DNA of 64,000 nucleotides from Nostoc carneum NIES-2107 (GTDB lineage Bacteria; Cyanobacteriota; Cyanobacteriia; Cyanobacteriales; Nostocaceae), in the NCBI GenBank assembly GCA_002368155.1, contig AP018180.1:5877430-5941429 (forward strand), written 5' to 3'. Made by a program: the position numbers and the translations under genes. Shown in pieces: positions 35,955 to 47,045 of the stretch. The notes under the pieces were generated by a model, which had not been told where the DNA came from, did not search any database, and saw nothing but the letters and a program-made list of their open reading frames with translations. Each line of letters starts with the position of its first letter. Position 1 is the first letter of the stretch.

Positions 35955-36881
35955 ATGTGGGAATATACGGATAAGGTATTAGAACTTTTTTACAACCCCA
36001 AAAACCAAGGTGCAATAGAAAATAGTAACGAAGCAGGTGTGGCAGTGGTTTTTGGTGAGGTGGGCAGTATTGCTTGCGGAGACGCTCTGAGACTGCATCT
36101 CAAGGTTGAAGTAGACAGTGATAAAATTCTTGATGCTCGGTTTCAGACCTTTGGTTGTACAAGTGCGATCGCATCTTCTTCTGCTTTAACTGAGTTAATT
36201 AAAGGTCTCACCTTAGATGAAGCATTAAAAGTTACCAACAAGGAAATTGCTGAATATCTAGGCGGATTACCAGAAGCCAAGATGCACTGTTCGGTGATGG
36301 GACAAGAAGCACTAGAAGCAGCGATTTTCAAATACCGAGGCATTCCGGTAGTTGCTCATGATGATGATGAAGGCGCATTGATTTGCAGTTGTTTTGGAAT
36401 CAGCGAATCCAAGGTTCGCCGGGTGATTCAGGAAAACAGCCTCACTAATGCCGAACAAGTAACAAGCTATATCAAAGCGGGTGGCGGCTGCGGTTCTTGT
36501 TTAGCTAATATCGATGACCTAATCTCTGCGGTGCAAAAAGAATCTGTTGTTGGTACTAGCTACAAATTAAGTACAAAAATTGCTGCAACTACTCAAGAAA
36601 AATCCACACGACCACTAACAACTGTCCAAAAAATCGCCTTGATTCAAAAGGTTCTAGACGAAGAAGTTAGACCACTACTGATTGCCGATGGCGGAGATAT
36701 TGAACTGTACGATGTGGATGGAGACCGCGTACAAGTAATGCTGCAAGGTGCTTGTGGTTCTTGCCCCAGTAGTACCGCAACCCTCAAAGTAGCCGTTGAA
36801 GCCAAATTACAAGAGCGTGTCAGCCAAAGCTTACGAGTAGAAGCAGTTGACCCTATATTCAGCCTCAGTAAGGGTCGTTAA
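35955..36881 (+). CDS. nifU: NifU Fe-S scaffold
   Basis: 308 residues with the three classic domains: an IscU-like N-terminus (LELFYNPKNQGAIE, FGCTSAIASSSAL, KMHCSVMGQEAL), a central permanent [2Fe-2S] BFD-like domain (CSCFGISESKVRR ... GGGCGSCLANIDD, ~142-190) and a C-terminal Nfu domain with CGSCPSST (~277). It assembles clusters for NifH and other Nif proteins. Confidence 0.98.
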   Translation: MWEYTDKVLELFYNPKNQGAIENSNEAGVAVVFGEVGSIACGDALRLHLKVEVDSDKILDARFQTFGCTSAIASSSALTELIKGLTLDEALKVTNKEIAEYLGGLPEAKMHCSVMGQEALEAAIFKYRGIPVVAHDDDEGALICSCFGISESKVRRVIQENSLTNAEQVTSYIKAGGGCGSCLANIDDLISAVQKESVVGTSYKLSTKIAATTQEKSTRPLTTVQKIALIQKVLDEEVRPLLIADGGDIELYDVDGDRVQVMLQGACGSCPSSTATLKVAVEAKLQERVSQSLRVEAVDPIFSLSKGR

Positions 36882-37027
36882 ACATCACGCCAATTACCAA
36901 TTACCAATTACCAATTACCAAACCATGCAATCTTTCTCCTTTCTGATTCGGAATGTGTTAGAGCGAGCGCCACCAGCGACGTTCTCCACCGCGATCGCCT
37001 AGTTACTAAGAGCGATCGCATCTATAA

Positions 37028-37975
<948 letters not shown>

Positions 37976-38151
37976 GCTTACTCGTCAGCTAATTGTGGGC
38001 TGGGGTTAGCGAAAGAATTAAATGGGTTGATGATTTAGACCCGCAAAGAACCCTCCTGAACATCATCTATCCATTTAGCTACCCGCCCACTTTCCTACTT
38101 TTACTCCCTATTCCCAAACTCTGCGATCGCAAGTAGTCAAGAGGATAAACT

Positions 38152-39648
38152 ATGACACCCTCCGAAGCCGCAATTTTAGAGCAAACCACTGCTACTGAGG
38201 CAGCATCAGAAATTGACAAGAAAGCCTTGCTCCAGGAAGTTCTGGAAGCATATCCTGACAAAGCCAAGAAAAAACGGGAAAAGCACCTGAACGTTTACGA
38301 AGCAGGTAAGTCCGATTGTGGTGTTAAGTCCAACATCAAATCTGTTCCTGGTACAATGACCACCCGTGGTTGCGCCTATGCAGGCTCCAAAGGTGTGGTC
38401 TGGGGGCCGATTAAGGACATGATTCACATCAGTCACGGCCCTGTTGGTTGCGGTTACTACTCCTGGTCTGGTCGTCGCAACTATTACATCGGTACAACTG
38501 GCATTGACAGCTTCGGTACAATGCAGTTTACTTCCGATTTCCAAGAACGGGACATCGTATTTGGTGGCGACAAAAAACTTGCCAAGCTGATCGATGAAAT
38601 TGAAGAACTATTCCCCCTAAATCGTGGGATTTCTATTCAATCAGAATGCCCCATCGGTCTAATTGGGGACGACATCGAAGCCGTTGCCAAGAAGAAAGCC
38701 AAAGATACTGGCAAAACTGTTGTTCCTGTGCGTTGCGAAGGCTTCCGGGGTGTGTCTCAGTCCCTCGGACACCACATTGCTAACGATACCATTCGTGACT
38801 GGGTATTCCCTAAAGCTGACAAAGCCAAGAAAGAAGGGACTCTCGGATTTGAGCCTAGCCCCTATGATGTGGCAATCATTGGTGACTACAACATCGGTGG
38901 TGATGCTTGGTCGAGCCGCATCCTGTTAGAAGAAATCGGCTTGCGTGTTGTGGCTCAGTGGTCTGGAGACGGTACTCTACATGAGATGATGCTCACCCCC
39001 AGCGTGAAACTGAACCTAGTTCACTGCTACCGTTCCATGAACTACATCTCCCGTCACATGGAAGAAGCTTATGGTATTCCCTGGCTAGAATATAACTTCT
39101 TCGGCCCCACCAAGATTGCTGAGTCCTTGCGGGAAATTGCTTCCAAGTTTGATGAAACCATCCAAGCAAAAGCAGAAGAAGTCATCGCTAAGTACGAAGC
39201 GCAAACCAAAGCAGTACTCGATAAATATCGCTCTCGCCTAGAAGGAAAAACCGTTGCTCTTATGGTGGGTGGTTTACGTCCCCGTCACGTTGTTCCTGCC
39301 TTTGAAGACCTTGGTATGAAGCTCATCGGTACAGGCTACGAATTTGGTCACAACGACGACTACAAACGTACTACTCACTATGTTGAGAACGGCACATTAA
39401 TTTATGACGACGTATCTGCTTATGAATTTGAGCAGTTTGTCAAAGCACTCCAGCCTGACTTAATCGCCTCCGGTATTAAAGAGAAGTACGTATTCCAGAA
39501 AATGGCACTTCCTTTCCGCCAAATGCACTCGTGGGATTATTCCGGGCCCTACCACGGCTACGACGGATTTGCAATTTTCGCCCGTGACATGGATCTTGCC
39601 CTCAACAGTCCAACTTGGAGTTTGATTGGTGCGCCTTGGAGGAAGTAA
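38152..39648 (+). CDS. nifD: Nitrogenase MoFe protein alpha chain, uninterrupted
   Basis: 498 residues. P-cluster cysteines at Cys74 (TRGCAYAG), Cys100 ([10 protein letters not shown]) and Cys166 ([11 protein letters not shown]); the FeMo-co ligands are in [12 protein letters not shown] and [10 protein letters not shown] near the C-terminus. In Anabaena 7120 an 11-kb element splits nifD near its 3' end; here the frame is continuous across that spot (39534-39544). Confidence 0.99.
   Translation: MTPSEAAILEQTTATEAASEIDKKALLQEVLEAYPDKAKKKREKHLNVYEAGKSDCGVKSNIKSVPGTMTTRGCAYAGSKGVVWGPIKDMIHISHGPVGCGYYSWSGRRNYYIGTTGIDSFGTMQFTSDFQERDIVFGGDKKLAKLIDEIEELFPLNRGISIQSECPIGLIGDDIEAVAKKKAKDTGKTVVPVRCEGFRGVSQSLGHHIANDTIRDWVFPKADKAKKEGTLGFEPSPYDVAIIGDYNIGGDAWSSRILLEEIGLRVVAQWSGDGTLHEMMLTPSVKLNLVHCYRSMNYISRHMEEAYGIPWLEYNFFGPTKIAESLREIASKFDETIQAKAEEVIAKYEAQTKAVLDKYRSRLEGKTVALMVGGLRPRHVVPAFEDLGMKLIGTGYEFGHNDDYKRTTHYVENGTLIYDDVSAYEFEQFVKALQPDLIASGIKEKYVFQKMALPFRQMHSWDYSGPYHGYDGFAIFARDMDLALNSPTWSLIGAPWRK
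39534..39544 (+). other. Unoccupied nifD-element attachment-like sequence
   Basis: GGATTATTCCG, one base different from the GGATTACTCCG direct repeat that flanks the nifD excision element in Anabaena 7120, as I recall it. It lies within the FeMo-co histidine region (HSWDYSG). Confidence 0.6.
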
Positions 39649-39980
39649 TTCACCCGGGATGAGTGAATGGGTAAAGGAGTTTCTCATCCTTATCCACCAG
39701 TTCACCCTATTTTCTCTGTTGCAAAACTTACGCAAAATTATGAAAAACGAACCGCAAAGGACACAAAGGACACGAAGAAATAAGAGTTTTAGAGAGTTCT
39801 CGCGTCAGTCCTATGGTAGTCTATCTCATTAATTTTGCTAGGTTAAATCCATTTTCAATTTCTCTTCTTGTTCTCTTATTTTCTTTCTTTGCGCTCTTTG
39901 CGTCCTTCGCGGTTCGTTCTCTTACTCCTCAGAATTAACGCGATGAACTACTCCCTACCTCCCAAACTTGGAGAATACTG
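39649..39980. repeat. nifD-nifK spacer with a ~175-bp foldback element
   Basis: AACGAACCGCAAAGGACAC (starting about 39745) and its inverted partner CTTTGCGTCCTTCGCGGTTC (about 39896-39915, continuing to CGTT) can pair over ~38 bp with several mismatches, leaving a ~100-bp loop. A third, single copy (AACGAACCACAAAGACGC) lies upstream of nifE at about 41933. The spacer has no gene. Confidence 0.8.
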
Positions 39981-41519
39981 ATGGCTCAACACGATGTAAA
40001 CAAGATTAAGGATCACGCTGAACTTTTCCAACAGCAGGAATACCAAGAGCTATTTCAAGCCAAAAAAGAGTTTGAATGTGGACATGAATCCGAAGAAGTT
40101 ACCCGGATTGCTGAGTGGACAAAGACCTGGGAATATCGCGAAAAGAACTTTGCCCGTCAAGCTTTAACTGTTAACCCTGCGAAAGCTTGCCAACCTCTGG
40201 GATCAATTTTGGCAGCCGTTGGTTTTGAAGGCACACTACCTTTTGTACATGGTTCTCAAGGCTGCGTTGCATATTTCCGCAGTCACTTGACCCGCCACTT
40301 CAAAGAACCATTTTCTGCCGTGTCCTCCTCCATGACAGAAGATGCAGCCGTATTCGGTGGTCTGAAGAACCTGATTGAAGGTTTAGCAGTTTCCTACAAC
40401 TTATATAAGCCCAAAATGATTGCTATCTGCACCACCTGTATGGCAGAAGTAATTGGGGATGACTTGCAAGCCTTTATCAGAACTGCCAAAGAAGAAGGTG
40501 CTGTTCCTGAAGACTTCCCTGTTCCCTATGCTCACACCCCCAGCTTTGTTGGTTCCCACATTTTGGGTTACGACAATATGATGAAGGGGATTCTGTCGAA
40601 TTTGACAGCAGGTAAGAAGAAAGAAACCACCAACGGCAAAATCAACTTTATTCCTGGGTTTGAAACCTACATTGGCAACCTGCGCGAAATTAAGCGGATT
40701 GCTAATGTGATGGGAATTGACTATACCTTGTTGGCAGATAATTCGGAATACTTGGATTCTCCGAATAATGGTACATATAATATGTATCCTGGTGGAACCA
40801 AGCTAGAAGATGCAGCTGATTCGATCAATGCCGAAGCAACGATCGCACTCCAAGCTTACGCCACAACCAAAACTCGTGAATACATCGAACACGAATGGCA
40901 TCAAAAGACCTACGTTAACCGTCCAGTAGGCATTCGTGGTACTGATGAATTCTTGATGAAACTGTCCGCGTTAACTGGTAAGCCCATTCCCCAAGAATTA
41001 GAAGATGAACGGGGACGCGCAGTGGATGCGTTGACTGATTCTCAAGCATGGTTGCACGGTAAGCGGGTGGCAATGTATGGCGATCCCGATCTAGTAATTG
41101 GTTTGACACAATTCTTATTAGAAGTAGGTGCAGAACCAGTTCACATCCTTGTCAGCAACAGCAACGAACATTTTGAGGCAGAACTGCGCGCCTTACTCGA
41201 CTCTAGCCCCTTTGGTCAAGGTGCGACAATTCACGGTGGACGTGACCTTTGGCATATGCGTTCCTTACTGTTCACAGAACCTGTAGACTTGCTCATCGGT
41301 AACTCCTACGGTAAGTATCTCTGGCGCGACACCAAGACCCCATTCGTGCGGATTGGCTACCCCATTTTTGACCGCCACCACCTGCACCGCTACGCCACCT
41401 ACGGCTACCAAGGCACAATCAACCTACTCAACTGGATCGTTAACACAATTCTGGATGAGTTGGATCGCAACACCATCATTCCATCTAAGACCGATATTTC
41501 CTACGACTTGATTCGGTAA
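39981..41519 (+). CDS. nifK: Nitrogenase MoFe protein beta chain
   Basis: 512 residues. P-cluster cysteines lie in AKACQPLGSI, GSQGCVAYFRSHL and CTTCMAEVIGDD. Forms the alpha2beta2 MoFe tetramer with NifD. C-terminus includes NSYGKYLWRDT and RIGYPIFDRHHLHRYATYGY. ATG preceded by GGAGAATACTG. Confidence 0.99.
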   Translation: MAQHDVNKIKDHAELFQQQEYQELFQAKKEFECGHESEEVTRIAEWTKTWEYREKNFARQALTVNPAKACQPLGSILAAVGFEGTLPFVHGSQGCVAYFRSHLTRHFKEPFSAVSSSMTEDAAVFGGLKNLIEGLAVSYNLYKPKMIAICTTCMAEVIGDDLQAFIRTAKEEGAVPEDFPVPYAHTPSFVGSHILGYDNMMKGILSNLTAGKKKETTNGKINFIPGFETYIGNLREIKRIANVMGIDYTLLADNSEYLDSPNNGTYNMYPGGTKLEDAADSINAEATIALQAYATTKTREYIEHEWHQKTYVNRPVGIRGTDEFLMKLSALTGKPIPQELEDERGRAVDALTDSQAWLHGKRVAMYGDPDLVIGLTQFLLEVGAEPVHILVSNSNEHFEAELRALLDSSPFGQGATIHGGRDLWHMRSLLFTEPVDLLIGNSYGKYLWRDTKTPFVRIGYPIFDRHHLHRYATYGYQGTINLLNWIVNTILDELDRNTIIPSKTDISYDLIR

Positions 41520-41604
41520 TTAATGGGCATTGGGCATTGGGCATGGGGCATTGGGCATTTCTCTCCTGCTCCCTCTGCTCTCTTCCTCCTTCCTTATAAA
41601 CGCT

Positions 41605-41892
41605 ATGAGTACCATCATTAACAGCCGCGATCGCTTCGATATTCTCTTTCCCTTACGCCAATGGGTGAATCAAATTCAAGTATGCGATCGCAATATCGCC
41701 CATCTCATTTGCCAAGTTATTCCCTGTTGTTGTCCTTTTGAACGCAACGTTAAATTTTTCGGACACACTTTTCATATTCCCCCACTCTGCAAATTAAATC
41801 CCCTCTACGACGAATTTGTAGCTTTACGCTTCCGCAGTCTGTCTTATCTCTCAGATGAGTGTGGTGAGGATATCACAAAATATATTTGCTAG
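41605..41892 (+). CDS. Mo-dependent nitrogenase-associated C-terminal-domain protein
   Basis: 95 residues from ATG at 41605. The string FPLRQWVNQIQVCDRNIAHL, ICQVIPCCCPFERNVKFFG and FHIPPLCKLNPLYDEFVALR is the cyanobacterial 'Mo-dependent nitrogenase C-terminal' family (PF06967 by recall). It is rich in cysteine (VIPCCCPF, PPLCKL), which hints at metal binding. Its place between nifK and nifE suggests a role in MoFe protein maturation, unproven. The sequence upstream of this Met is GGCATTGGGCATTGG-type repeat and not coding. Confidence 0.85.
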   Translation: MSTIINSRDRFDILFPLRQWVNQIQVCDRNIAHLICQVIPCCCPFERNVKFFGHTFHIPPLCKLNPLYDEFVALRFRSLSYLSDECGEDITKYIC

Positions 41893-42015
41893 TTCTCCGC
41901 GTACCTCTGCGTTAAAAAATCTTTTTAAAAAAACGAACCACAAAGACGCAAAGTACACGAAGGAAGAGGGAAAGAAGAAAAACAAGAAATTTGATTGCCA
42001 ATCACCCATCAAGTC

Positions 42016-43395
42016 ATGAAAATCACCCAAGGCAAAATTAACGAGCTGCTGAGTGAGCCAGGATGCGAACACAATCACCACAAGCATGGGCAGAAGAAAA
42101 ATAAATCTTGTCACCAACAAGCCCAACCCGGTGCAGCACAAGGAGGTTGTGCTTTTGATGGAGCATCAATCGCACTAGTCCCCATTACCGATGTTGCTCA
42201 TTTAGTCCACGGGCCGATCGCTTGTTCTGGTAACTCTTGGGGTGGTCGTGGTAGTCTTTCCTCTGGTTCTCATCTCTACAAAATGGGTTTTACCACTGAT
42301 TTAAATGAGAACGATATCATTTTCGGTGGTGAGAAAAAACTCTACAAAGCCATCTTAGAAGTACAGCAACGCTATCAACCAGCCGCAGTATTTGTTTACT
42401 CTACTTGTGTGACGGCGCTGATTGGTGATGATTTAGACGCAGTTTGTGAAGCCGCAGCCAAGAAAACAGGTACACCTGTCATCCCTGTAAATTCACCTGG
42501 TTTTATTGGTAGTAAAAACCTTGGTAATCGTGTCGGTGGGGAAGCCTTACTAGAATATGTTATCGGTAGTGCTGAACCAGAATATACAACCCCTTATGAT
42601 ATTAATCTCATTGGTGAATACAACATTGCAGGCGAATTGTGGGGAGTTCTGCCTTTATTTGAAAAATTAGGTATTCGAGTTTTAGCCAAAATCACTGGTG
42701 ATGCTAAGTACAAAGAAGTTCAATATGCTCACCGTGCCAAACTCAACGTCATGATCTGCTCCAAAGCCTTGATCAACGTGGCGAGAAAGATGGAAGAACG
42801 CTATGGCATTCCCTACGTTGAAGAATCTTTCTACGGTGTAGATGACATGAATCGCTGTTTGCGGAATATTGCTGCAAAGATAGGCGATCGCAGTTTACAA
42901 GAGAGAGTAGAGAAATTAATCGCAGAAGAAACTGCTGCGCTAGATATTGCCTTAGCTCCCTATCGCGCCCGTCTCAAAGGTAAGCGGGTTGTCCTTTATA
43001 CCGGGGGTGTGAAAAGTTGGTCAATTATCTCGGCAGCGAAAGACTTGGGAATGGAAGTTGTCGCCACTAGTACCAAGAAAAGTACTGAGGAAGATAAAGC
43101 GAGGATCAAAGAATTACTAGGAAAAGATGGCATTGCTATGGAAAAAGGCAACGCCCAAGAATTACTCCGGGTGATTGCCCAGACAAAAGCCGATATGCTG
43201 ATTGCTGGTGGTCGCAATCAATACACTGCGCTCAAAGCCCGCATTCCATTTTTAGATATTAATCAAGAACGGCATCATCCCTACGCCGGATATGTGGGCA
43301 TGGTGGAGATGGCGCGAGAACTGGATGAAGCGCTTCACAGTCCAGTCTGGGAACAAGTACGCAAACCAGCACCTTGGGAAGAGGAGGTCAACTAA
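42016..43395 (+). CDS. nifE: FeMo-co scaffold subunit NifE
   Basis: 459 residues from ATG at 42016 ([20 protein letters not shown]). A His/Lys-rich stretch ([17 protein letters not shown], ~25-41) lies near the N-terminus. The NifD-like cysteines are in [22 protein letters not shown] and [11 protein letters not shown]. The NifE2N2 complex matures NifB-co into FeMo-co. The stop overlaps the nifN start by one base (TAATG). Confidence 0.97.
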   Translation: MKITQGKINELLSEPGCEHNHHKHGQKKNKSCHQQAQPGAAQGGCAFDGASIALVPITDVAHLVHGPIACSGNSWGGRGSLSSGSHLYKMGFTTDLNENDIIFGGEKKLYKAILEVQQRYQPAAVFVYSTCVTALIGDDLDAVCEAAAKKTGTPVIPVNSPGFIGSKNLGNRVGGEALLEYVIGSAEPEYTTPYDINLIGEYNIAGELWGVLPLFEKLGIRVLAKITGDAKYKEVQYAHRAKLNVMICSKALINVARKMEERYGIPYVEESFYGVDDMNRCLRNIAAKIGDRSLQERVEKLIAEETAALDIALAPYRARLKGKRVVLYTGGVKSWSIISAAKDLGMEVVATSTKKSTEEDKARIKELLGKDGIAMEKGNAQELLRVIAQTKADMLIAGGRNQYTALKARIPFLDINQERHHPYAGYVGMVEMARELDEALHSPVWEQVRKPAPWEEEVN

Positions 43396-44687
43396 TGGCA
43401 ACTGTAACCGCTGCAAATAAATCAGTTGCAGTCAATCCTTTAAAGCAAAGTCAACCTTTAGGTGCAGCCTTAGCATTTTTAGGATTGAAGGGCGTAATGC
43501 CTTTGTTTCACGGTTCTCAGGGTTGTACTGCTTTCGCCAAAGTCATGTTAGTGCGGCATTTTCGGGAAGCCATTCCCCTATCCACCACTGCCATGACTGA
43601 AGTTACCACTATCTTGGGTGGCGAAGACAATATTGAGCAAGCAATCTTGACGCTGGTAGAAAAATCAAAGCCAGAAATTATTGGTTTGTTAACTACTGGA
43701 CTCACGGAAACCAGAGGGGATGACATGGAAGGTATCCTCAGAAGTATCCGCAAACGTCATCCAGAATTATATGATTTGCCGATTGTATTTGCTTCTACAC
43801 CTGATTTTAAAGGTGCATTGCAAGATGGTTTTGCCACAGCAGTTGAAAGCATAGTTAAAGAAATTCCCCAACCAGGAGAAACCAGGCTAGACCAAATCAA
43901 TATTTTGGCAAGTTCTGCATTTACAGCCGGGGATGTGCAGGAAATTAAAGAGATTGTCTCAGCCTTTGGGCTAAAAGCCATTGTCGTACCTGACCTTTCC
44001 GCTTCACTAGATGGTCACTTGGATGATTCTTACAGTGCAGTAACGGGTGGCGGGACGACTTTGGCAGAACTCCGACAAATGGGTAGTTCAGTGTTTACCC
44101 TCGCACTAGGCGAAAGTGTGCGGGGTGCGGCCGAGAGTTTGCAACAACGGTTTGACATACCTTACGAAGTTTTTCCCCAACTGACTGGCTTAGATGCAGT
44201 GGATAACTTTTTGCAAGGACTGGTTGATATCAGCGGGAATACAGTCCCAGCCAAATACCGCCACCAACGCCGCCAGTTGCAAGACGCGATGCTGGATACT
44301 CACTTTTACTTCGGGCGTAAGCGGGTGTCGTTAGCACTAGAACCGGATTTGCTGTGGTCAATAGTTTGGTTTTTGCAATCAATGGGTGCGGAAGTTCAAG
44401 CTGCAGTCACAACTACAAAGTCACCGCTTTTAGAAAAACTGCCAGTTGAAAGCGTCACTATTGGCGATTTGGAAGATTTTGAGCGGTTAGCGGTAGGTTC
44501 TGATTTGGTGATTGCTAATTCTCATGGTAAGGCGATCGCTCGTCGTCTGGAAACTTCTTTCTACCGCCTCGGTTTCCCGATTTTTGACAGGTTAGGTAAC
44601 GGACAGCGTTGTACTGTCGGCTACCGAGGAACCATGCAACTTTTGTTTGATATTGGGAATTTATTTTTAGAAGCAGAAGAACATTAG
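43395..44687 (+). CDS. nifN: FeMo-co scaffold subunit NifN
   Basis: 430 residues from ATG at 43395, chosen because it overlaps the nifE stop (TAATG) and leaves GGAAGAGGAGG upstream. NifK-like signatures: NPLKQSQPLGAALAFLGLKG, GSQGCTAFAKVMLVRHFRE, LGFPIFDRLGNGQR. Partner of NifE. Confidence 0.97.
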   Translation: MATVTAANKSVAVNPLKQSQPLGAALAFLGLKGVMPLFHGSQGCTAFAKVMLVRHFREAIPLSTTAMTEVTTILGGEDNIEQAILTLVEKSKPEIIGLLTTGLTETRGDDMEGILRSIRKRHPELYDLPIVFASTPDFKGALQDGFATAVESIVKEIPQPGETRLDQINILASSAFTAGDVQEIKEIVSAFGLKAIVVPDLSASLDGHLDDSYSAVTGGGTTLAELRQMGSSVFTLALGESVRGAAESLQQRFDIPYEVFPQLTGLDAVDNFLQGLVDISGNTVPAKYRHQRRQLQDAMLDTHFYFGRKRVSLALEPDLLWSIVWFLQSMGAEVQAAVTTTKSPLLEKLPVESVTIGDLEDFERLAVGSDLVIANSHGKAIARRLETSFYRLGFPIFDRLGNGQRCTVGYRGTMQLLFDIGNLFLEAEEH

Positions 44688-44726
44688 TTGACTGTTGACT
44701 GTGGATTTATATTTGGAGGAATAATT

Positions 44727-45131
44727 GTGAAAATTGCTTTTACAACTAGCGACCAAATTCATATTAATGCTCATTTTGGTTGGGCGAAAAAAATTGATGT
44801 TTATGAAGTTTCACCAGAGGGTTATCAGTTTCTCAATACTCTGAAATTTGATGGTGACCTTAAAGAAGATGGTAATGAAGATAAATTAGTACCAAAAATT
44901 GAAGCTTTGGCTGATTGCACAATTGTTTATGTATCAGCCATTGGTGGAAGTGCGGCTGCTCGGTTAATCAAGAAACGCATTACACCAATTAAAGCTAGGT
45001 CTGAGGATGACAAAATTACTGACCTTCTGGATCAGTTAGTCAAGACTTTGAAAGGCAGTCCTCCACCTTGGTTGCGGAAAGCTTTACAACAAAAATCATC
45101 AAGTTTTGCAGAAGAGGAAGTAGGTGTATGA
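44727..45131 (+). CDS. nifX: NifX, FeMo-co precursor carrier
   Basis: 134 residues from GTG at 44727, behind TTGGAGGA. The first residues KIAFTTSDQIHINAHFGWAK match the NifX/NafY/NifB-C fold, with the conserved His-Phe-Gly. It binds NifB-co and VK-cluster during cofactor transfer. Its stop overlaps the next gene by 4 bp. Confidence 0.95.
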   Translation: MKIAFTTSDQIHINAHFGWAKKIDVYEVSPEGYQFLNTLKFDGDLKEDGNEDKLVPKIEALADCTIVYVSAIGGSAAARLIKKRITPIKARSEDDKITDLLDQLVKTLKGSPPPWLRKALQQKSSSFAEEEVGV

Positions 45132-45604
45132 GTTCAACTGAAATTTTTAATCCCAGCGTTAGTAGTGAAGCTTTAAATTCTCCGTTTGTGCAAGAGTTAG
45201 TTAGACAAATTCGCGCTCAAGATTCTTATGGATTTTATCGCAATTGGTCAGATGAATTAATTCTTAAACCTTATATTGTTAGCAAGCAAGCTAAACGCCA
45301 AATTTCTGTAGAGGGCGATGTTGAACCCGCTACCAAAGCCAGAATTATGTCATTCTATCGTGCGATCGCCGCCCAAATCGAGCATAAAACTGGTTCATTA
45401 TCTCAAGTAGTTCTCGATTTGAGTCATGAAGGTTTTGGCTGGGTGTTGGTTTTTTCTGGTCGTTTGTTACTAGTCTCTAGAACCTTACGTGATGCTCAAC
45501 GTTTCGGCTTTGATTCTCTAGAAAAGTTAGCAACCGAGGGCGAGAAACTCACACAAAAGGGCATTGAATTAGCAGAAAAATACACTGAAGTCACCAAAAT
45601 ATAG
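45128..45604 (+). CDS. NifX-associated nitrogen fixation protein (DUF269)
   Basis: 158 residues from ATG at 45128 (MSSTEIFNPSVSSEALNSPF). LVRQIRAQDSYGFYRNWSDE, LILKPYIVSK and GFGWVLVFSGRLLLVSRTLR are typical of the DUF269 family found after nifX. Exact role unknown. Overlaps nifX by ATGA and is followed 30 bp later by a DUF683 gene. Confidence 0.93.
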   Translation: MSSTEIFNPSVSSEALNSPFVQELVRQIRAQDSYGFYRNWSDELILKPYIVSKQAKRQISVEGDVEPATKARIMSFYRAIAAQIEHKTGSLSQVVLDLSHEGFGWVLVFSGRLLLVSRTLRDAQRFGFDSLEKLATEGEKLTQKGIELAEKYTEVTKI

Positions 45605-45634
45605 TCAATAAGCAGGCAAGCAACGGAGAAACTT

Positions 45635-45871
45635 ATGGTGCCATCAGCAGAAACAGATTGTGTAAATCAACAAGCTATTGAAGAGTTAAAACTACAAATT
45701 AAGAAGCTGAATAGTAAAGCTGGTCAAATGAAGATGGATCTTCATGATTTAGCTGAAGGCTTGCCAACAGATTACCAAAATTTAACAGCTTTAGCAGCCG
45801 AAACTTACGAAATTTACCGTCATTTAGATGAATTGAAATCTCAGCTAAAAACTTTGGAGAAAAAATCATGA
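45635..45871 (+). CDS. CCE_0567-family (DUF683) nif-associated small protein
   Basis: 78 residues, two long helices (IEELKLQIKKLNSKAGQMKM; AAETYEIYRHLDELKSQLKT) separated by HDLAEGLPTDYQNL. The family includes Cyanothece CCE_0567, described as a metal-binding helical protein linked to nif. Its stop overlaps nifW by 4 bp (ATGA). Confidence 0.9.
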   Translation: MVPSAETDCVNQQAIEELKLQIKKLNSKAGQMKMDLHDLAEGLPTDYQNLTALAAETYEIYRHLDELKSQLKTLEKKS

Positions 45872-46185
45872 CATGGGACGTAGAACAGTTTAATCAACTT
45901 GTAAATGCAGAAGAATACTTCGAGTTTTTTCAACTTCCTTACGATCCTAAAGTTGTCCAAGTTAACCGTCTGCATATTTTGAAGCGTTTTTCTCAATCTA
46001 TTCAAGAGATTGATGCTCATAATTCAGAACTAAGCCAAGCTGAGAAACTCGATTTATACTGCACAGCACTTCAACAAGCTTACGAAGTTTTCCTCAGTTC
46101 TACACCTCTAGAACAAAAGTTGTTCAAAGTGTTTAAGCAAAAGCCTAACAATATCGTCATGCTGACAGAAATTGCAACCAGCTAG
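45868..46185 (+). CDS. nifW: NifW, nitrogenase-stabilising/protective protein
   Basis: 105 residues. FNQLVNAEEYFEFFQLPYDP, VQVNRLHILKRFSQSIQEID and CTALQQAYEVFLSST are NifW signatures. NifW is associated with maturation or protection of the MoFe protein. Overlaps the DUF683 gene; hesA begins 12 bp later. Confidence 0.95.
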   Translation: MTWDVEQFNQLVNAEEYFEFFQLPYDPKVVQVNRLHILKRFSQSIQEIDAHNSELSQAEKLDLYCTALQQAYEVFLSSTPLEQKLFKVFKQKPNNIVMLTEIATS

Positions 46186-46197
46186 GAGAAATCAACA

Positions 46198-47001
46198 GTG
46201 GTAAACCTCTCGCCTAATGAATTAGAACGTTACCGCCGCCAAATCATGCTCCCTGGTTTTGGCAAAGAAGCACAGCAGCGGCTCAAGTCATCAACGGTAG
46301 TGGTTACAGGTGTGGGAGGATTAGGCGGTACAGCAGCACTTTACTTGGCGGTAGCTGGTGTTGGGCGGCTGATTCTAGTTCGAGGCGGTGAGTTGCGGCT
46401 AGATGACATGAATCGCCAAATTCTCATGAGTGACGATTGGGTAGGTAAGCCGCGTGTATTTAAAGCCAAAGAACGGCTTGAAGATATCAACCCAGATGTG
46501 GAAGTCGAAGCCATATTTGATTACGTTACACCGGATAATGTCGATTCCTTAATTCAATCTGCCGATGTTGCGCTTGACTGCGCCCACAATTTTGTAGAAC
46601 GCGATTTATTAAATGCAGCTTGCGTGCGTTGGCGTAAGCCGATGGTAGAAGCGGCGATGGATGGAATGGAGGCTTACCTGACGACAATTGTCCCTGGTGT
46701 TACACCTTGTTTATCTTGCCTATTTCCCGAAAAACCAGAATGGGATCGGCGCGGCTTTGGCGTGCTGGGTGCGGTTTCTGGAACCCTGGCTTGTTTGACA
46801 GCACTAGAAGCAATTAAGTTGATTACTGGATTTAGCCAACCATTGTTATCGCAACTATTAACAATGGATTTACACCAGATGGCATTTGCCAAGCGTCGTT
46901 CATACCGCGATCGCAATTGTCCAGTATGCGGTACTCATTCTCCTCATTATCATAACCCCCTACAGCTAAGTAACTTTGCCTTAGCCAGTGCTGAGTTCTG
47001 A
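46198..47001 (+). CDS. hesA: HesA, MoeB/ThiF-type E1-like protein
   Basis: 267 residues, GTG start behind AGGAGAAATCAAC. The nucleotide-binding motif is GVGGLGGTAALYLAVAGVGR (~40-59), with RYRRQIMLPGFGKEAQQRL before it. Two zinc CxxC pairs: CLSC (SCLFPEKPEW) and CPVCGTH. Member of the adenylating enzyme family of MoeB/ThiF; in heterocystous cyanobacteria it sits in the nif cluster and may help molybdenum or sulfur handling. Confidence 0.95.
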   Translation: MVNLSPNELERYRRQIMLPGFGKEAQQRLKSSTVVVTGVGGLGGTAALYLAVAGVGRLILVRGGELRLDDMNRQILMSDDWVGKPRVFKAKERLEDINPDVEVEAIFDYVTPDNVDSLIQSADVALDCAHNFVERDLLNAACVRWRKPMVEAAMDGMEAYLTTIVPGVTPCLSCLFPEKPEWDRRGFGVLGAVSGTLACLTALEAIKLITGFSQPLLSQLLTMDLHQMAFAKRRSYRDRNCPVCGTHSPHYHNPLQLSNFALASAEF

Positions 47002-47045
47002 ATAATAATTTCTTCCTCTGCTCCCCAGTCCCCAATCCCCAAATT

